A stretch of 64,000 nucleotides of DNA from Isoetes taiwanensis (taxonomy: Eukaryota; Streptophyta; Lycopodiopsida; Isoetales; Isoetaceae): assembly GCA_021234155.1 (NCBI GenBank), contig JAJEKV010000014.1, forward strand, positions 11,055,563 through 11,119,562. The letters are read 5' to 3'. Below the pieces are notes generated by a model. The model was not told the origin of the DNA and did no database searches. It saw only the letters and a list, made by a program, of their open reading frames with translations. The position numbers were made by a program, and so were the translations under genes. Each line of letters opens with the position of its first letter. The first letter of the stretch is position 1. Below are positions 58,978 to 64,000 of this stretch, piece after piece.

Positions 58978-58993
58978 ATCCCTTATCCCTTAT
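58911..58993 (+). repeat. (TA)n microsatellite followed by three CCCTTAT units
   Basis: About 31 TA units (58,911-58,972), then a 7-base word CCCTTAT three times, then TATATATA leading into the A3 leader. Confidence 0.95.
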
Positions 58994-59016
58994 ATATATA
59001 CAATTATATAAGCACC

Positions 59017-59113
59017 CCCCTTATTTCTAGAGATTTTGGTGTCACCGCGTGAGCCGTCCAGATCTGAGATCAACGGCCCACATGGTGACACCAAAATCTC
59101 TAGAAATAAGGGG
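59017..59113. repeat. Perfect inverted repeat, 30-bp arms
   Basis: The arm at 59,017-59,046 (CCCCTTATTTCTAGAG, then ATTTTGGTGTCACC) is exactly complementary to 59,084-59,113, with a 37-base loop. The loop holds the CCGTCCAGATCTGAGAT words of the A leader. Confidence 0.95.
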
Positions 59114-59654
59114 CCAGCTTGTGTCAAATCGATTTCGTCCGTTGAATGTGCAAGATCGACGATCCAGATAGAGCCAGCTTTATTTGGGGCTTTTAATTTG
59201 GGCCGTTGGATTTAGGGATTCAATCTTGCCCGTTGATAAAAATAAAAAAGGTCATTAAAATTAAATGCACCTCAAGAGGTGGCACCACTTAGCAATGACG
59301 TGTCATTTTAAAATTTTAGTGGCATTGGACATTAAGATATGAGGTTGTGGAAAGCAATCTTTGTGAGGTGGCATGGGGCCGGTGGTTAAAAAGTTCGTCA
59401 AAAATTTAATGTTTTTTTTGCCTCTCATATCTTAGCCCAAAAATTGGTTCGGCTAAGCTTCCAAGTGCAAATGCCATCCGGGCTCTCTCAAGCTCGAAAT
59501 GAAAGGGGCGATATGGCTATGGTGCAAACTCCTCTCGACTAATGCGCTCACCTGCTCAACACGACATTTGGCTTCCCTCGCCTCGTTGTTTAGACTTTAA
59601 ATTGCATCTCAATCATGTGAGCTCCAGCAATTGTAAGTCCTGGTGTTTGAAAGC

Positions 59655-59980
59655 TTCAATACTTCATTACTGAGTTTAATTTTGAGTGCCTTCGTGGGTT
59701 CAATCCCGCAGAGTTGGCAACTGATAATCCGAAAGGAACGGTCCCAATCAAAGGAAAGGAATTGGGCAGTTTTCAAAATTTTCGCCATGTTCTTGGCTTC
59801 ACTTATTCGAAACCCCTTTGCATTTGCGGGCTCGGCCTCGGGATAATGCTCGAATTCAAGGGCCCAAAACAAAGTTGTCTTGGTGCCCCGCTTAAAGCAG
59901 AGCTACGAGGAAGCAAATACTGTATCGAGAGTACAGCATTCGGGTCAAGAACGGTTATGGATTTGTGCCAGCTCCTATGA
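59655..59980 (+). pseudogene. Captured exon in A3, unknown protein
   Basis: One frame is open from about 59,655 to a stop at 59,980: FNFECLRGFNPAELATDNPK, then PIKGKELGSFQNFRHVLGFT, a Gly/Leu stretch (CICGLGLGIMLEFKG), and CIESTAFGSRTVMDL. It has natural composition and no ATG at the start, so it is likely an internal exon or fusion of exons. I do not recognise the family. Confidence 0.4.
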
Positions 59981-60112
59981 TTTGGTTGTCTTTTTCTATT
60001 ATATGTATGTATGACCTCTCAGTATTTTGCAAAAAGCTTTGAGTGCTTAATATCGGAGAAAACGTATTTGAATCGGTAATTCCTAACAAGGAAATTGGTC
60101 TTTATTTTGTAG

Positions 60113-60237
60113 GTGGTTTTTGCTTAAAAAATGTTTTTGGAAGGGACGTTGAATTAGGCAAGGGGCGTCTTGAGATACCAATCGGAAGGCACCGATATTG
60201 TTCACACACTTCACCGAACTTCCGTGGATCTATACAG
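60113..60237 (+). pseudogene. Captured internal exon in A3, unknown protein
   Basis: Lies between an acceptor (TATTTTGTAG) and a donor (CAG/GTATGT). It is open in one phase for 41 codons: GFCLKNVFGRDVELGKGRLE, then IPIGRHRYCSHTSPNFRGSI. The basic and Gly-rich composition is plausible for a folded domain, but I cannot name it. Confidence 0.45.
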
Positions 60238-62948
60238 GTATGTTTCAGGATTTGCCATTTTTGGCAAAGTAGGTTTGCTCTATTTTTCGTATCACCCTTT
60301 TGCCTAATCGCCTTGCCTCCCGCTCCGGTTCGACATGGTCTTGCCTTACATACGCATGATATCAATCTTGTGGAACACGACTTTAGATTGAGGAATAAAA
60401 CGGACTAGGATGAATTAAGCACCATGAAATTGAACAGGTTAGTATGTTGTTGCACAATCGGTTCAGAGGAAGATATGATTTCTGCTTATTTTCTTGATTT
60501 CTTGCCGTAGTGCTTACAACAAGATATTCATTACTCAAATAAGTTTTGTAGTTTAACAATATCGTAAGTATGGGCATCTGTGCATGAAGTTGATGCAAAG
60601 GTTGATGTACTTTGTCTATGCAGATTCTAGGCCTCAGAGTTTTGCGCCTTCTTGCGCCTTAACAACATTAAAAGCTTTAGTGGCTGGTCAAAACATTCAG
60701 GGCATTACGGCCAGTGTCATAACAACACAATTTCGGAACACCTTATGCCATCCCGTATTTGGATTTATCATATTGAGTTGCTTGTGCTCTGTGAAGTTGC
60801 CAATGATGTAGATTTTTGAGGTACATAAGCAGGATGAATCTATTACTGAGAATTTCTGATATTATTTAGGGCAGATTGAGATTTTGGTTATAATGAAAGC
60901 TTTTACTGTTTGGGATACTGCACATTCATACTTTTAATGTGTAACCTTTAGGCCTTCATTCATTATCACTGATTTCCAGCTAGCATCATTGGGGAGCTTT
61001 TTCATTCACGAGAGTGTCTTTTGGAAATTATATGTGTATTATGGCAACTGGTACATGGCAGAATGATGAGACTGAACTGGAATGTTTGGGATGCAATGGA
61101 ATTCTGTGTCGTGCAAATCTGGATGATTGAAAATACGATTGAAATGATAAGCATGTTGAGATAATTTCGGAAGATAGGACACGAGGGATTTTGATACACT
61201 TGCTTCACTAAAGAAATGGGGCTTTATTGGTATCTTTCTTCCCTCAGCCATTTCTTTTAGTTGCCATGCTTCAGTTTAATACAGTAGGGTAGAATATTAT
61301 ATTGTTCTTTGCTGAGGTTGCACGGTGTTATGGAACTTATGCAAATTAAAGGATGGATAGGAATCTAAGCTTTTCCATTTTCGATTCTGATGCTTATGAG
61401 TAAAAAGATTTTTGGATGATTTTTTGCATGTCTGTCCGTTTCAATTCAAAATGGATGTTCTTGAGATCAGTTGCCTCATGTTTCTCGTCGTTGTCATAAT
61501 CTGCAGGAATTTTTGCCAGACGGATAAGCCAAATTAGTCCACAATATTTCTTATTGCAACCAGAGCTTGCTACTACTTTGCAATTTTCATGCCTTAAGCT
61601 CATCCAGCATTTCGAGTTGCAGGCTTCAACATGTGAGGCCAGATGCATTTCCATTTCGTTTTGGGGAGCAGGGGAGCTGAGATGGAAGCTCTGGGCCTCC
61701 TTTCCTAGAATGTATGGTATGCCAGTTATATATTCTGAGTCTTATAGTTGATTCAAAACTCTCGATTATTGTTGAAAGCAAAGATGCAGCTCATAATGCT
61801 CTGTTTTAAACGGGCCCGTCTGTTAGATTGCACTTGATTGCATTGGATCGGCATAGATTTCAAGAGTTTGAGTGTGAGTTGCAATGCTTGATCTAGTTTG
61901 GTGAAAAGTAGAGGGCTAATTCACAGAGGTTGGGACATTCTATTGCTAAAAGGATGTATGTAGCTTTGCTGTTTCATTTACTAGTGGTATTGGCTGTGCT
62001 CAATGTGTTTGCAGCATTAAATTGAGCATCTAGGGTCAGAAAGCAATGGGATTTGCATAAACAACCATGAGAAATGCAAGGCGACTGGTACCTAAAAGCA
62101 GAAGCAGATGCTGAATATTAATGGCTAGAGTAGGGATCGATATAAGCTTGGCTGCCATAACCGGATTATCACTGGAAATGTTTAACCATTGAAAACAAGT
62201 AGGCTCTGTGACTCTTTTCTAAGATTTTTACAGGTGTCAAATCAGAATGATTGAGGTGTTTCAACATCTGAGAAACCACCTTTAGATTGCATAGAAAAGA
62301 TTATGGAATGCAGAAATATCACAATGCTTTGAGATTTTTACCAATTCAATGCAAACTCATGAATGAGTACATTTTATTCATCGAGATCGTTCTTGAAGTT
62401 GTTCCATTATATGCATTAATTATTTTCTCCAAGCGTATGCTTTTGTCTGATTATACAGCCCGTGCATGCTATATTTTTCTGTAAGGCGAATTTACAATGT
62501 GGAGACGATTGTTTTGTTACATTTCTTTCCATGGTATGCTGCCATGGTCTATGATGGTGGTGCCATACACTATTTTTCGATCGGGCGGACAAGGAGTTTC
62601 AGCGAAGAAATGATTTGGGCCTCCTTTGGTAAGTTGAGCGATAAGTCTATAATTTTGCTTCCCATTGTTTCAGTAGTTACCTTCGTTCATATCAGATATG
62701 CTGTTAGATTTCTGTATCAGCTTGGGCAGCACATTTTTGCTCCAGCTTCTGGGCATTTGGAAAATATCCCCGGCATCTTCTTCCTATTGAGGTTCAGGAT
62801 GCATCTCATGTTCATATTTGTCAATATGGAGCAAGGATTTTTACTTCTGTAATCTGGAAAGCTCATAAATGAATATACCTTCCTCAATTCCATTGTTTGT
62901 TAATTACCTCCAGCATGCGTGATACTTTAAATTTTTGTGCCATTGTAG
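60238..62948 (+). other. A3 interior, intron-like with short frames
   Basis: T-rich on the plus strand with several possible acceptors (near 61,504, 61,620). A 128-codon frame at 62,466-62,852 overlaps other short frames and is not supported by any motif. No gene called. Confidence 0.4.
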
Positions 62949-63053
62949 GTTGCTCAAATGACTGCGGGTGATGACGACTATCCTTTCCATGTTGGCTGAG
63001 TTACTGAGAAGAAACACCATGGCAGTCCATCCAATTTGTCACTGACAGTCCAG
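62949..63053 (+). pseudogene. Captured internal exon in A3 with one stop
   Basis: Bounded by an acceptor (CATTGTAG) and a donor-like site (CAG/GTTAAT), 35 codons long in one phase: VAQMTAGDDDYPFHVG, TGA, VTEKKHHGSPSNLSLTVQ. The single stop suggests decay after capture or a sequence error. Family unknown. Confidence 0.35.
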
Positions 63054-63382
63054 GTTAATGAGTTTTTTTGTATCTGCAGTGTGAAGCAAATTGATTACCT
63101 ACAAATGCTGGCTTGAATACTGTTGTTTTTGCCTCTGCAGGGCATCTGTCAAGGTCAAGGTGTGCACTGATACGCATTTCTTACAACACAAGATGACATG
63201 CACTGGACTATGATGGTGATTTCAAAACAATAAGGAATGGTCTCTTGGCATGGCTGATCAGTGCTATCATGATTTAAGGTTTTGAAGCTCACATGTTTTT
63301 TGCATCTTTTCATCTTATTCTACGGGATGAGGAAAATGTTACCAGAGCCTTCTTGCTTTGGCAACATTATCTTTGAGAGATA

Positions 63383-63970
63383 AATCAGGTATCTTCCAAT
63401 TTAAGTTTAAATCAGGTATCTTCCAATTTAAGTTTCAGTTTGAGATATTCTTTTTGCCATGTACGTACAGTATGCCTAATAACGGAGGCCCTGGATTTCA
63501 AAACATTCTGGTTTATTTGACATGTTTACACAATGAATTTGAAAAATATGTACCTAGCGACTTTTGTAGATCATTCTTTGAGCTTCTCAATGCATGCTCA
63601 TGCTTGGGAAACAGAGTTTGCTTGCTGAAGTTATGGCCATATTTTTACGCTGCTGTAAAATTAGAACAGCAAATGCATTTTGCCATATTTGGGCCATTTA
63701 CAATACGAATCTGAAAATTGTGTGCTTAGCAATACACTTAGGTCTTCCCTTGAGCTTATTCTCAGACCTTTTCTTCGGTCTTCCCTTGAGCTTAGGTCTT
63801 ATTCTCATTCTTTGAGCTTTTCAATGCATGCTCATGCTTGAGAAACAAAGTTTGCTTGTTGAAGTTATGGCTCTCTTTCTACACTGCTGTGAAATATAGA
63901 ACAGCAAATGCATCTTGCGATATTTGGGCCATTTACCGTAGGAATCTGAAAATTGTATGCCTAACATTAT
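63383..63970 (+). repeat. Short and mid-size tandem repeats near the window end
   Basis: A 27-bp unit (ATCAGGTATCTTCCAATT...) occurs twice at 63,386-63,440. A ~155-bp segment starting TTTGAGCTT at 63,577 recurs at 63,811 with scattered differences. GGTCTTCCCTTGAGCTTA occurs twice between them. Confidence 0.8.
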
Positions 63971-64000
63971 TCTCAGGTTCTCCCCTGATACTTTTAATGG

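Larger units (their letters stand above)
58986..64000 (+). mobile_element. Gene-capturing element A3, 3' end outside the window
   Basis: Starts TATATATACAATTATATAAG like A1 and A2, with a diverged leader to about 59,230 (GATCAACGGCCCA, TTATTTGGGGCTTTTAAT). The interior holds several exon-like pieces unlike those of A1 or A2. No transposition protein. The right end is not seen. Confidence 0.5.

Noticed and set aside
58973-58993. Telomere-like repeat (CCCTTAT)
   Set aside because: Only three units, and the word is not the plant telomere repeat (CCCTAAA). It is part of the TA-rich junction.
59690-59712. tRNA-like B box (GGTTCAATCC)
   Set aside because: No matching A box or cloverleaf, and the T-stem does not pair fully. 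It lies inside an open captured exon.
62466-62852. 128-codon plus-strand frame
   Set aside because: Hydrophobic, low-information composition typical of T-rich intron sequence, with no motif and no splice borders fitting its limits.

Overview
The window looks like nuclear DNA of a land plant with a large, repeat-rich genome. I favour a fern or other seed-free plant, but the sequence does not prove it. The evidence is a plant Tat-like Ty3/gypsy retroelement, L1-type LINE fragments, non-autonomous DNA elements with TA-rich ends, and intron-containing fragments of plant gene families (DUF707; STE20/fray-type kinase). I see no intact host gene. Nearly everything is transposon or transposon-carried gene debris.

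Layout. 1-3.2 kb: non-coding flank with two diverged direct repeats. 3.2-13.3 kb: one broken Ty3/gypsy element on the minus strand (gag, three zinc knuckles, protease, an extra RNase H placed before RT, RT, a degenerate Ty3 RNase H, integrase). Its integrase is split by a 4.5-kb Mutator-like insertion (4.04-8.6 kb), which carries an array of co-varying hairpins. 14.5-34.3 kb and 37.7-57.5 kb: two copies of one ~19.8-kb segment in direct orientation, about 23.2 kb apart. Each copy holds, in order, a LINE fragment (minus), a second RT fragment (plus), a heat-shock-element cluster with a TATA box and a possible first exon, a ~615-bp tandem repeat, gene-capturing element A1 (DUF707 and unnamed exons), paired GAATCT minisatellites, element B in reverse, and gene-capturing element A2 (fray-kinase exons). 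34.3-37.7 kb: element B forward plus a short spacer. 57.5-59 kb: another element B and a long TA tract. 59-64 kb: a third gene-capturing element, A3, that runs off the window.

How the parts relate. A1, A2 and A3 share a ~200-bp 5' leader that starts at a TA-rich tract, but each carries different host exons with recognisable splice borders. This suggests one non-autonomous family that repeatedly picks up gene pieces. Element B lies between A elements and has its own RY-motif and 10-bp-phased GAATCT modules.

Quality caution. Many differences between the two 19.8-kb copies fall at CTG/CAG sites (CTG in one copy read as CG, CCG or CTCG in the other), in both directions. That pattern suggests long-read base-calling error at CHG-methylated sites, so many frameshifts here may be technical and single-base conclusions are weak.
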